7,108 nt of DNA from Phycisphaerales bacterium (GCA_003171235.1 PMYM01000105.1:8921-16028); one strand, 5' to 3'. Positions 1 to 6,533 are shown, counted from the first letter of the stretch. The notes: a model not told the origin generated them from the sequence alone. Numbers and translations: made by a program.

Positions 1-1532
1 AGGCAGGGCAACCGCTCGAACTGCCATACGCACCAGGTCAGCCCATCGGCCGACCAGGCCGCCAAGTCGTTGAAGCCATCTGCCAGGTGGGGCATGGGCC
101 AGGCCAGGGCCATGGAGATGAAGCCCGGCACCAGCACCGCCGTCACCGGCAACAATAGCAGGGGGCTCAGCAGCAGGGCGTACGGGCTGAAGAGCCCGAA
201 GTGATACGCCGCCAGCGGGGCCGACACCAGGTAGGCGATCAGCGAAAGCGTGACGCTGCTTACCAGCCAGTCGCCGGCCTTGTAGTGCAGCCAGCGGCGC
301 AAGCGCTGGCGCCGGCGGAAGACCATCAGCCCGCGCTGCCGCAGGTACCGGCCGAAAAGCCCCTGCCGCACCGGGCGGTAGAGCAGGATCATCCCCAGCA
401 CGATGCCGAAGCTGAGCTGGAAACCCGCCGAGAAGATGGCCCGGGGCTCGACGGCCAGCAGGATGACGGCCGCGGTCGAGATGGCATTCAGCGCCAGGTA
501 TCGCCGCCCGACCAGCACCGCCACGGCCACGCAGGCGGCCATGATGGCCGAACGCAACAGCGGCGGCTCGGGCTTGGCCAGCAGCAGGTAAATCACCAGC
601 ACCACCAGCACGATGCCCGCCGCCCGCCGCCGCGACTGGGCCAACAGCCGGCAGAGCAGGTAAACGAACCCCAGGAATATCGCCAGGTGGCTGCCCGAAA
701 TGCTCAAATAATGGACCGTGCCGCTACGCTGCATCGACTGGTTGAGCTGGCGCAGGGCGGGGTGGCGCTCGCCGATCAGCAGCGCCCCCAGCAGGTAGGA
801 GGCCTGCTCGTCCTGGGCGCCCTCGACATGCTGGAGGGCCAGCGAGCGGACATACCACAGGTTCTGCGAAAGCCAACCGCCGCCGCCGCGGACGCTCAGG
901 CCGTCGGCGCCGGGCAGGTCGAAGGCCACCAGCAGGTCCTCGTCGCGCTGGGGCTTGCGCCAGTCGAACTGGCCGGGGTTGTCGGGCCCGCGCGGGCGGC
1001 GGAGCGTGCCCACCAGCTCCACCTCCTGGCCCGCCCGCAGATCCCGCAGCGGCTCATCCACCCTTATTCTGGCCAGGCCGCTGACGCTGCGCCACTGGCC
1101 CTGGCTGTCCAGGATCTGCCCGCATTCCAGCAGGAAAGTAGTGGCAGGCGGGCGGTAGTAGCCGGTGTGCTGCTGGATGATCTGCGGCGAACTTACCACC
1201 TGGCCGCGCAGGCTGGCCAGCACGCCCGAGCGGTCGCTGAAGCGGACGATGTGATTGTCGGCCAGAAAACCGTCGCCCAGAACTATCGAGGCGGCGGCGG
1301 CCGCGAAGATGCCCAAAGCGATGGCCGCGGAAGTGACGATCAGCAGGTGCTCCCGCCGCAGCGTCAGCGCCACCGTCAGCACCGCCAAGCCGCCCAGCAC
1401 CGCCCAGGCGCCGGCGGTCAGGGGCAGCAACCGCCCGGTCCAGATGCCGCCGGCCATCGCCGCCGCCGCCAGCGCCAGCGGCGCCCGCAGGATCACCGGG
1501 CGGCTCTGCGGCTGTTGTTGGAGGGAACCCAC
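1..1532 (-). CDS. comEC: ComEC/Rec2-family DNA internalization channel, partial (C-terminus beyond left edge)
   Basis: The minus strand reads open in one frame from the left edge to an in-frame TAA near 1640. The product matches ComEC/Rec2, the inner-membrane channel that takes single-stranded DNA into the cell during natural transformation. With GTG at 1532 as residue 1, a hydrophobic N-terminal stretch (about residues 15-60) is followed by a soluble DUF4131/OB-like region ending in NPGQFDWR (185-192), a typical ComEC motif. The Competence domain follows: GTVHYLSISGSHLAI (271-285), LLRSAIMA (325-332), GFQLSFG (370-376), then membrane segments with AAYHFGLFSP. About 510 codons are visible; the end of the channel, and any C-terminal metallo-beta-lactamase domain, lies outside. 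The start is uncertain: GTG 1532, GTG 1496, TTG 1568 and TTG 1622 are all in frame, none with a clear ribosome binding site. The long plus-strand frame at 201-1565 is its antisense shadow. Confidence 0.9.
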   Translation of the reverse strand, partial: MGSLQQQPQSRPVILRAPLALAAAAMAGGIWTGRLLPLTAGAWAVLGGLAVLTVALTLRREHLLIVTSAAIALGIFAAAAASIVLGDGFLADNHIVRFSDRSGVLASLRGQVVSSPQIIQQHTGYYRPPATTFLLECGQILDSQGQWRSVSGLARIRVDEPLRDLRAGQEVELVGTLRRPRGPDNPGQFDWRKPQRDEDLLVAFDLPGADGLSVRGGGGWLSQNLWYVRSLALQHVEGAQDEQASYLLGALLIGERHPALRQLNQSMQRSGTVHYLSISGSHLAIFLGFVYLLCRLLAQSRRRAAGIVLVVLVIYLLLAKPEPPLLRSAIMAACVAVAVLVGRRYLALNAISTAAVILLAVEPRAIFSAGFQLSFGIVLGMILLYRPVRQGLFGRYLRQRGLMVFRRRQRLRRWLHYKAGDWLVSSVTLSLIAYLVSAPLAAYHFGLFSPYALLLSPLLLLPVTAVLVPGFISMALAWPMPHLADGFNDLAAWSADGLTWCVWQFERLPC

Positions 1533-1577
1533 GCGGCCAATTGTGGCCGGAGGAGATGGATTTGACAAGAAGAGGGA

Positions 1578-1659
1578 AAAGCTGAAAGCTGAAAGCTGAA
1601 AGCTGAAAAAAGTGAACGCCAATTCATATTTCAGCTTTTAGCTTTCAGCTTTCAGCTTT
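1578..1659. repeat. Long inverted repeat built from 7-bp tandem units; possible terminator
   Basis: The left arm (1578-1608) is four tandem copies of AAAGCTG plus AAA. The right arm (1629-1659) is its reverse complement with one mismatch, so 30 of 31 positions pair across a 20-base loop. The tract lies just after the DUF2156 stop and just before comEC, both on the minus strand. Transcribed leftward, the hairpin is followed by a pyrimidine-rich stretch including TTTTCCCTCTTCTT, so it could end DUF2156 transcription; that is inference. If comEC began at TTG 1622 rather than GTG 1532, the left arm would fall inside its coding region. Confidence 0.85.
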
Positions 1660-1666
1660 GGATCCA

Positions 1667-1680
1667 TCTAACCTCTAACC
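1667..1680. repeat. Two tandem TCTAACC heptamers
   Basis: TCTAACC occurs twice in tandem. The 7-base phase continues, with one intervening heptamer, into the AGCTTTC repeats of the neighbouring inverted repeat, so the tract looks like one heptameric array whose unit sequence changes along its length. Confidence 0.6.
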
Positions 1681-1706
1681 TTGCACGGCTCCTGGCTACT
1701 GTTGTT

Positions 1707-2693
1707 TTACAGTGTCGCCACCGAGGATGATTCCTGGTCCGCGACGGTCTGCACCGCCGCCGGCGGGCGGAAGATGTACTTGGGAATGCGGCAGGCCGGG
1801 CGGTAGGACTGCTTGGTCCAGGCCAGGCTGGGCACGTCCCAGTCGTCGCCGACGTTGCACCAGGCGGTGTGCGCCCAGTATTGCCGGCAGAACTCGCTGA
1901 AGATGTACTGGGCCGAACCGGCGTATTGGCGGTCGGTCTTTTCCACCAGGATGCTGCAGGTATCCTCCGCGAGCATCTCGCCGAAGGTGAAGCCCGCCAA
2001 CTTGTCATCCGCCAGCAGCACCATGCCCGAAAGCCCAAGTTGCCGATAGTTGGCCAGCACCTCGGCCGTGGCGGCGATTTCCTTGCTGCGCTTCAGCCAA
2101 ACGCTGCTGCGCCGGCTGGCGGAGGCCTCGGTCTGCTCCTGCCAGGTCTGGAGGAGTTCCATGCATCCCTGGCGATGCTCCGGGCGGTAGGGCTCGGTGC
2201 GGGCCTGGTAGCGGCGGGCGAAGCGATTTTTGGCTTGGCGTTTTGAAGCGAGGTCGCCGCCGGCCAAATCAATCATGCGGGCGGTGGGGTAGACGTAGTC
2301 GCCGCTCATGGGCTCGACCCCGAAGGCGGGGCCCAGGCGGCGGACGAAGTCCTCGCCGGCGTATTCCACGCGCGTCCAGCAGGCCAGGCCCGCCCGGCGG
2401 TTGTAGGCCTCGCAGATCTCCAGGCTCTCATCCAGCGCAGCCAGGCAGTCGCCCCGGCCCAGCGGGGGAAACAGCATGGTCAGGCCGCCGTCGCCGTTGG
2501 CGAAGACGCACAGGCAATCGTGGATCATCCGCCAGCGGAGGTGGATGGAGTCGCGCCAGATGAAAGAATTGGCGAAGGTGTAGTCCGACAGCCCCGTGTT
2601 ACAGCTCGAAAAACAGCAGTCAAAAATCGACTTGTGTTCAAGCTCTATCGACCGCAATCCCAACGATCCGAAAGGATCGTCATCATGACTCAT
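1707..2693 (-). CDS. DUF2156 domain protein (phosphatidylglycerol lysyltransferase C-terminal-like)
   Basis: The 328-residue product resembles stand-alone DUF2156 proteins, which have a duplicated GNAT-like fold. The family includes the catalytic domain of MprF lysyl-phosphatidylglycerol synthases, but the substrate of the free-standing members is generally unknown. Recognisable segments are SDYTFANSFIWRD (36-48), GDYVYPTARMIDLAGGD (131-147) followed by the basic KRQAKNRFARRY (151-162), and a second half with GEMLAEDTCSILVEKTD (238-254), the YIFSEF helix (263-268), CNVGDDWDVPSLAWTKQSYRP (279-299) and PKYIF. No membrane segment or signal peptide is seen, so it should be cytoplasmic; it lacks the MprF membrane flippase half. 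Start: ATG 2693 has GGAGGT at 2713-2708 upstream, 14 bases away, which is a little far. It is transcribed divergently from the HAF/PEP-CTERM gene. An aminoacyl or acyl transfer role is inference. Confidence 0.85.
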   Translation of the reverse strand: MSHDDDPFGSLGLRSIELEHKSIFDCCFSSCNTGLSDYTFANSFIWRDSIHLRWRMIHDCLCVFANGDGGLTMLFPPLGRGDCLAALDESLEICEAYNRRAGLACWTRVEYAGEDFVRRLGPAFGVEPMSGDYVYPTARMIDLAGGDLASKRQAKNRFARRYQARTEPYRPEHRQGCMELLQTWQEQTEASASRRSSVWLKRSKEIAATAEVLANYRQLGLSGMVLLADDKLAGFTFGEMLAEDTCSILVEKTDRQYAGSAQYIFSEFCRQYWAHTAWCNVGDDWDVPSLAWTKQSYRPACRIPKYIFRPPAAVQTVADQESSSVATL

Positions 2694-2735
2694 AAAATTC
2701 TCAGGCTACCTCCAAAATGGGTTTCTCCCCCGTGA

Positions 2736-2749
2736 CGGCTGCGCAGCCG
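2736..2749. repeat. 14-bp perfect palindrome
   Basis: CGGCTGCGCAGCCG reads the same on both strands. It lies in the leader of the DUF2156 gene, between its candidate promoter and its start codon. It could be a protein-binding site or a small RNA hairpin; nothing in the sequence decides between these. The rest of 2694-2939 shows no gene that can be supported. Confidence 0.4.
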
Positions 2750-2795
2750 CTTGATGGAAAGTTAGCTTGGGGAAGCAAAACCTTATGGGGGCTGG

Positions 2796-2825
2796 ATTAT
2801 AGTGATCGACCACCCCAGCCTGCAA
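2796..2825 (-). promoter_or_regulatory. Candidate sigma70 promoter for the DUF2156 gene
   Basis: On the minus strand a perfect -10 TATAAT (2801-2796) lies 18 bases downstream of TTGCAG (2825-2820), which matches the -35 consensus only at TTG. Transcription would begin near 2789 and leave a leader of about 95 bases before ATG 2693. Confidence 0.45.
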
Positions 2826-2939
2826 GGACAATCGCCCGCAATTTGCCGGGCAACCGCGTTTTCTCTAAAGTCGTAGACCACCCGCCGCGGTCCAGAAAGG
2901 CCAGGCGAGATATTACCCTTTGGCTCTTAAGAATTTACA

Positions 2940-2968
2940 TTGACGACACGCGATAGTTGAGGTATAAT
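2940..2968 (+). promoter_or_regulatory. Near-consensus sigma70 promoter for the HAF/PEP-CTERM gene
   Basis: TTGACG (2940-2945) and a perfect TATAAT (2963-2968) are separated by the ideal 17 bases. Transcription should begin near 2975, giving a leader of about 63 bases before ATG 3038. The promoter overlaps the upstream in-frame TTG at 2957, which rules that codon out as the start if this promoter is used. Confidence 0.8.
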
Positions 2969-3024
2969 CCCTGCGAATCGGAATCACCGTCGGAATGCGG
3001 AAAAGTCCGGCGGGCTCAGATAAG

Positions 3025-3031
3025 AAGGAGG
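3025..3031 (+). promoter_or_regulatory. Strong Shine-Dalgarno site that fixes the start of the HAF/PEP-CTERM gene
   Basis: AAGGAGG lies six bases before ATG 3038. It is the best ribosome binding site in the window and supports a start 81 bases downstream of the longest possible reading frame. Confidence 0.85.
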
Positions 3032-3037
3032 AAGCTC

Positions 3038-4138
3038 ATGCGCCGCCAATTGCTCTCCGTCGTCGTGACACTGTCTGTCCTGCTCTTTGCCGGCTTGGCC
3101 TACGGTCAGTCCTACACCATCACCGACATCGGCCTGGGCTCAGTCTCCGGCATCAACGCCAGCGGGCAGGTCGCCGGGAATTATCCCATCGGCGGCGGCG
3201 TGTACGACGCCTACATTTATTCCTACGCCACCGGCGTCAGGGCCGACATCGGCAACTTCGGCGCCCGGAGCATCAACGACAACGGCCAGGTAGGCGGCAA
3301 CAATTCCAGTTCCCACGTCATCTTCTACGACGGCACGATCCACGATCTGGGCATCCCCCTGAGCGGCACCATGTGCAAGGCCTACGGGATGAACATACAC
3401 GGCATGATGACCGGCCAGGTGACCTTCTCCAACGGGCACACTCACGGCTTCCTGTACGACCCGGCCAACCCCAACAACGGCGGCTACAGCGACATCGGCA
3501 CCCTGGGCGGCTCGCCCGCCAGCGCGGCCACGGACATGAGCTACGGCTCCTCCATCAACAATTCCGGCCAGATCCTGGGCGACTCCATCAACGCCTTCGG
3601 CCTGGACCACGCCTTCATCTGGACCAACGGCGTCTTCGTCGATCTGGGCACCTTCGGCGGCCCGTCCAGTTCAGGCATGGCCATGAACAATCTCGGGCAT
3701 GGCACCGGCACGGCCCAGACGGCCGACAGCGGCACCACGTCGGCGACCTGGATTTCTCACGTGTTCTGGTACAATGGCACGCTGCACGACTGTGGCACGC
3801 TGGGCGGGGACTGGGCCAATTCCGGCGGCGTGAACGACGCGGACGTCATCGTGGGCCGTTCCACCATCACCCCCGGCACCGGCGCCAACGGCGCCTTCCA
3901 CGCCTTCATCTACTACCAGGGCGGCGTCATGACCGACCTGAACAACCTCATCCCGGCCAACTCCGGTTTCACGCTGACCGGCGCCAACGGCATCAACATG
4001 GCTGGGCAGATATGCGTCAATGCCACCGATTCGCTGGGCCAGCAGCACGCCCTGCTGCTTAACCCCACGCCGGAGCCGGCCACTTTGACCCTGGCGCTTT
4101 TGGGTGGGTTGGCGCTGCTTCGCCGCCGCCGCTGTTAA
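3038..4138 (+). CDS. Secreted HAF-repeat protein with PEP-CTERM sorting signal
   Basis: The 366-residue product starts with a signal peptide (MRR, hydrophobic core to about residue 20, likely cleavage after AYG at 21-23). About seven degenerate repeats follow, each with an [IVM]NxxGQxxG turn, often a HAFIY-like strand and a D[IL]GTLGG-like end; examples are SINNSGQILGDS, DHAFIWTNGVFVDLGTFGG and HDCGTLGGDW. This is the pattern of the HAF extracellular repeat family. The C-terminus (344-366) is a PEP-CTERM tail: PEP at 345-347, a hydrophobic helix, then RRRRC. Such proteins are exported by Sec, then cleaved and anchored by an exosortase (EpsH/XrtA type), often with extracellular polysaccharide. 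No exosortase is in the window. ATG 3038 is chosen because AAGGAGG (3025-3031) stands six bases ahead and the signal peptide begins there. The molecular function is unknown; a surface or matrix role is inference. Confidence 0.93.
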   Translation: MRRQLLSVVVTLSVLLFAGLAYGQSYTITDIGLGSVSGINASGQVAGNYPIGGGVYDAYIYSYATGVRADIGNFGARSINDNGQVGGNNSSSHVIFYDGTIHDLGIPLSGTMCKAYGMNIHGMMTGQVTFSNGHTHGFLYDPANPNNGGYSDIGTLGGSPASAATDMSYGSSINNSGQILGDSINAFGLDHAFIWTNGVFVDLGTFGGPSSSGMAMNNLGHGTGTAQTADSGTTSATWISHVFWYNGTLHDCGTLGGDWANSGGVNDADVIVGRSTITPGTGANGAFHAFIYYQGGVMTDLNNLIPANSGFTLTGANGINMAGQICVNATDSLGQQHALLLNPTPEPATLTLALLGGLALLRRRRC

Positions 4139-4155
4139 GCGAATCTGCGGGCGGG

Positions 4156-4180
4156 GCGGGCGGCTCGGAAGGCCGCTCGC
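4156..4180 (+). terminator. GC-rich stem-loop after the HAF/PEP-CTERM gene
   Basis: GCGGGCGGC (4156-4164) pairs with GCCGCTCGC (4172-4180) over nine positions, including one G-U pair, with a seven-base loop. It begins 17 bases after the stop codon. No T-run follows, so it is at best a weak intrinsic terminator. Confidence 0.4.
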
Positions 4181-4198
4181 GCAATTCCCGGGACTGCA

Positions 4199-4234
4199 CA
4201 TGGTCACGCGAAAGAAAGCGTGACCATGCCACCC
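4199..4234 (-). repeat. GGTGGC-headed hairpin element, stem type 1, copy A
   Basis: CATGGTCACGC (4199-4209) and GCGTGACCATG (4218-4228) form a perfect 11-bp stem with an eight-base loop. On the minus strand the stem overlaps a GGGTGGC head (4234-4228). The same stem, head and flanking TC reappear on the minus strand at 6984-7026. The element follows the HAF gene and could stop or stabilise transcripts, but its recurrence points to a dispersed repeat. Confidence 0.8.
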
Positions 4235-4349
4235 GATTCGTCTTCTCTTTCCTGGACATCAATCTTTCAAACTCCGTCTTTCTCCTTTTCCTGTTCGCGT
4301 TGTTGGCGATGTTCGCGGCTAATTCTTCCTCGATGCTTCCCACTCCGCA
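4235..4349. other. Intergenic DNA with no supportable gene
   Basis: The plus strand from about 4235 to 4300 is pyrimidine-rich. The minus strand stays open here and reads as a charged, low-complexity stretch (EEELAANIANNANRKRR), but that frame runs through the repeat hairpin and into the HAF gene. I see no domain and do not call a gene. Confidence 0.5.
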
Positions 4350-4376
4350 CTTGATGTTTGACGGCCTTGATGTTTG
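4350..4376 (+). repeat. Direct repeat CTTGATGTTTG x2
   Basis: CTTGATGTTTG occurs at 4350-4360 and again at 4366-4376, a period of 16 bases. The second copy overlaps the candidate -35 box of the thioesterase-iorA unit, so the pair could be an operator; this is inference. Confidence 0.6.
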
Positions 4377-4394
4377 CGCCCAAATCCGCATAAT
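4367..4394 (+). promoter_or_regulatory. Candidate promoter for the thioesterase-iorA unit, nearly leaderless
   Basis: TTGATG (4367-4372) and CATAAT (4389-4394) are 16 bases apart and fit sigma70 boxes at four and five of six positions. Transcription would begin around 4401, only about five bases before ATG 4406. No Shine-Dalgarno sequence is present there, which fits a leaderless or nearly leaderless transcript. Confidence 0.45.
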
Positions 4395-4405
4395 AGATCC
4401 TCTCT

Positions 4406-4825
4406 ATGGCCTTACAGAATTGCGTTATCCTCCTGCGTGTCCGCTACAGCGAGACCGACCAGATGGGCACCTTCTCCAATGCCTGCGCCCTGGAGTGGTT
4501 CGAGTGCGGGCGCACGGAGTGGCTGCGCCAGGCGGGCGTGTGCTACGCCCAGGCCGAGCAGCGCGGCATGTTCCTGCCGCTGGTGGAGGCCCACCTGGAG
4601 TTCCTTGGCCGGGCACGCTACGACGACCAACTTGAGATCACCACCGCGGCGGGCATGGCCGGCAAGGCCCGCCTGCGCTTTGACCTGCAGATCGTCCACG
4701 CCCAGGGCCGCTCCGGCGTGGTCCGCGGCTACACCGTGCACGCCTTCGCCGACGCCTCGGGCAAGGCCATCCGCCCGCCGGCGTGGTTCCTCAAGGCCCT
4801 CCAGAATGATCGGAGCGGGGCATGA
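4406..4825 (+). CDS. Acyl-CoA thioesterase, hotdog fold (YbgC/FadM, 4-hydroxybenzoyl-CoA thioesterase family)
   Basis: The 139-residue product has the usual length and layout of the 4HBT family, cytoplasmic enzymes that hydrolyse acyl-CoA or aroyl-CoA to the free acid and CoA. The N-terminal signature is clear: RYSETDQMGTFSNACALEWFE (13-33), with the catalytic-position Asp at 18, then GRTEWLR (35-41). Later family features include the strand around EAHLEFLGRARYDDQLEI (61-78) and VVRGYTVHAFADASGKAIRPP (105-125). Where many YbgC proteins have VYHANY, this one has TFSNAC, so the His is replaced; Asp is kept. The start ATG 4406 has no ribosome binding site but follows a candidate -10 by only 11 bases. 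The stop overlaps the start of iorA by four bases (ATGA), implying coupled translation. Its substrate could be the aryl-acetyl-CoA made by IOR; that is inference from context. Confidence 0.88.
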   Translation: MALQNCVILLRVRYSETDQMGTFSNACALEWFECGRTEWLRQAGVCYAQAEQRGMFLPLVEAHLEFLGRARYDDQLEITTAAGMAGKARLRFDLQIVHAQGRSGVVRGYTVHAFADASGKAIRPPAWFLKALQNDRSGA

Positions 4826-6468
4826 AAGAGCCCCAGCTCCTCAGCGGCAACGAGGCCGTGGCCCTGGCCGCCCGCGACGCCGGCGTGGCCCTGGGCTGCG
4901 GATATCCCGGCACGCCCTCGACGGAAATACTGGAGGCCTTCAGCCGGCTGGGGGGCAAGGCCCAGTGGTGCCCCAACGAGAAGGTGGCCCTGGAGGTGGC
5001 GCTGGGGGCAGCCTTCGCCGACAACGCCGCCGCCATCGTCACCATGAAGCACGTGGGGTTGAACGTGGCCGCCGACCCGCTCTTCACCGCCGCCTACACC
5101 GGCGTCAGCGGAGCCCTGGTGGTGGCGGTGGCCGACGACCCGGGCCTGGCCTCCAGCCAGAACGAGCAGGACAGCCGCCGCTACGCCGTGGCCGCCGGCC
5201 TGCCCATGCTCGAACCTTCCGACAGCCAGGAGGCCTATGACCTTACCCTCAAGGCCCTGGAGATATCCGCCCGCTGGAAACTGCCCGTGCTGCTCCGCCT
5301 GACCACGCGCGTCTGCCACTCCAAGACCATCCTTAGCCGGCGGATCAGCCCGCAGCCGCCCGGCCCAATCGGCTTTCGCCGCGATATCCCCTCGCGGGTG
5401 ATGATCCCCGCCTACGCCCGCCTTGCCCACCGCAAGCTGCGGGCGAAATTGCATGAACTGGAAAACCTGGCCGAGGGCGCCGGGGGCGGCGAAGGCGCAC
5501 CGGAACTGCCGCCGCTGACTTCGCCGGGCAAGCTGCTGGATTGGCGCGAAGGCGAAGGCGCGCTTGGCATCATCACCTCGGGCATCAGCTTCCATCACGC
5601 CTGCGAGGCGGCCCCGCAGGCCAGCATAATGAAACTCAACCTGACCTACCCGCTGGCGCTGGGGCGGATTCGCGACTTCGCCCAGACGGTGGGGCGGGCG
5701 ATAGTGATCGAGGAAGGCGACCCCTACCTGGCCGAGGCCATCCGCGCCGCCGGCATCGCCGTCGAGGGCAAGGGCGAGCCCTACCGTTTCGGCGAATTGA
5801 ACGTCTCGCGGGTGCGGCGGATACTGGCAGGCGACAACTCGCCCGAGCCGGTGCTGCCTCGCGGCAAGGCTCCGCAGCTTTGCCAGGGCTGTCCGCATCG
5901 AGCGGTGTTCGCCACGCTGGCCAAACTGGAGTGCATCGTCGCCGGCGATATCGGCTGCTACACCCTGGGCGTGCTGCCGCCGTTTGAGGCCATGGACAGT
6001 TGCGTGTGCATGGGGGCCAGCATCGGCGTGGGGCTGGGGCTGCGCCAGGTGCTGCCGGAGGAGCAGGCCAAGAAGGTCGTCAGCGTCATCGGCGATTCGA
6101 CCCTCGTTCACAGCGGCATCACCGGCCTGGTGGAGATGGCCTACAACCCGCCGCCCACCGGGCACGTGGTCATCGTGCTGGACAACGCCACCACGGCCAT
6201 GACCGGCCTGCAGGAGCACCCCGGCACCGGCCGGCGGCTCGACCACGCTCCCACGCGACAACTGGTGATCGAGGAGGTGGCCCGGGCCATCGGCCTGGAC
6301 GAGGTCCACGTGATCGACCCGACGGACAAGCCCGACGATTTCGCCGGCCTGGTCCGGGACAGCCTCGCCGGCGGCAAGCTGGTGCTGATCATCGCCCGCC
6401 GGCCATGCATCCTGGCCGCCCCGCGCATCCGGCAGTTCCAAAAGCCCAAACCCGACAAGCCCGAATAA
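4822..6468 (+). CDS. iorA: Indolepyruvate ferredoxin oxidoreductase alpha subunit, lacking the C-terminal ferredoxin domain
   Basis: IorA is the thiamine-diphosphate subunit of the enzyme that decarboxylates aryl-pyruvates (from aromatic amino acids) to aryl-acetyl-CoA, passing electrons to ferredoxin. The 548 residues show the expected order. First comes the pyrimidine-binding domain (about 5-190) with CGYPGTPSTEI (26-36), NEKVALE (52-58), TMKHVGLNVAADP (74-86), ADDPGLASSQNEQD (104-117) and EPSDSQEA (131-138). Next is a middle domain from GIITSGISF (249-257) to about 335. Last is the diphosphate-binding domain with CQGCPHRAVF (354-363), GDIGCYTLG (375-383), CMGASIGVG (396-404), GDSTLVHSGITGL (424-436), DNATTAMTG (454-462) and HPGTG (466-470). 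Typical IorA has about 600 residues and ends in a two-cluster ferredoxin domain; this one stops soon after LVLIIARRPC (520-529), with no CxxCxxC motif. No iorB follows within 640 bp. GGAG (4811-4814) precedes the start. Confidence 0.93.
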   Translation: MKEPQLLSGNEAVALAARDAGVALGCGYPGTPSTEILEAFSRLGGKAQWCPNEKVALEVALGAAFADNAAAIVTMKHVGLNVAADPLFTAAYTGVSGALVVAVADDPGLASSQNEQDSRRYAVAAGLPMLEPSDSQEAYDLTLKALEISARWKLPVLLRLTTRVCHSKTILSRRISPQPPGPIGFRRDIPSRVMIPAYARLAHRKLRAKLHELENLAEGAGGGEGAPELPPLTSPGKLLDWREGEGALGIITSGISFHHACEAAPQASIMKLNLTYPLALGRIRDFAQTVGRAIVIEEGDPYLAEAIRAAGIAVEGKGEPYRFGELNVSRVRRILAGDNSPEPVLPRGKAPQLCQGCPHRAVFATLAKLECIVAGDIGCYTLGVLPPFEAMDSCVCMGASIGVGLGLRQVLPEEQAKKVVSVIGDSTLVHSGITGLVEMAYNPPPTGHVVIVLDNATTAMTGLQEHPGTGRRLDHAPTRQLVIEEVARAIGLDEVHVIDPTDKPDDFAGLVRDSLAGGKLVLIIARRPCILAAPRIRQFQKPKPDKPE

Positions 6469-6533
6469 GTTGCCGGGCGTGCGACTTGTTTCGCGCAATC
6501 CGGCAGCGCACGCAGACTTGGCCTGGGGATTTT

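Noticed and set aside
201..1565. 454-codon open frame on the plus strand
   Set aside because: It is antisense to a clear ComEC reading frame, has low-complexity Gln/Arg/His-rich composition and shows no domain.
2717..2956. 79-codon plus-strand frame in the divergent intergenic region
   Set aside because: It overlaps both candidate promoters, has no family resemblance and no good ribosome binding site.
2975..3024. Riboswitch in the leader of the HAF/PEP-CTERM gene
   Set aside because: The roughly 50 bases contain only a TCGGAAT direct repeat and weak pairing; no known riboswitch motif is visible.
3140..3610. 156-codon minus-strand frame inside the HAF gene
   Set aside because: It is a Val/Ala/Gly-rich antisense shadow of the repeat-containing coding sequence.
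4059..4391. 110-codon minus-strand frame with a charged stretch (EEELAANIANNANRKRR)
   Set aside because: It runs through a repeat hairpin and into the end of the HAF gene, and shows no domain or convincing start.
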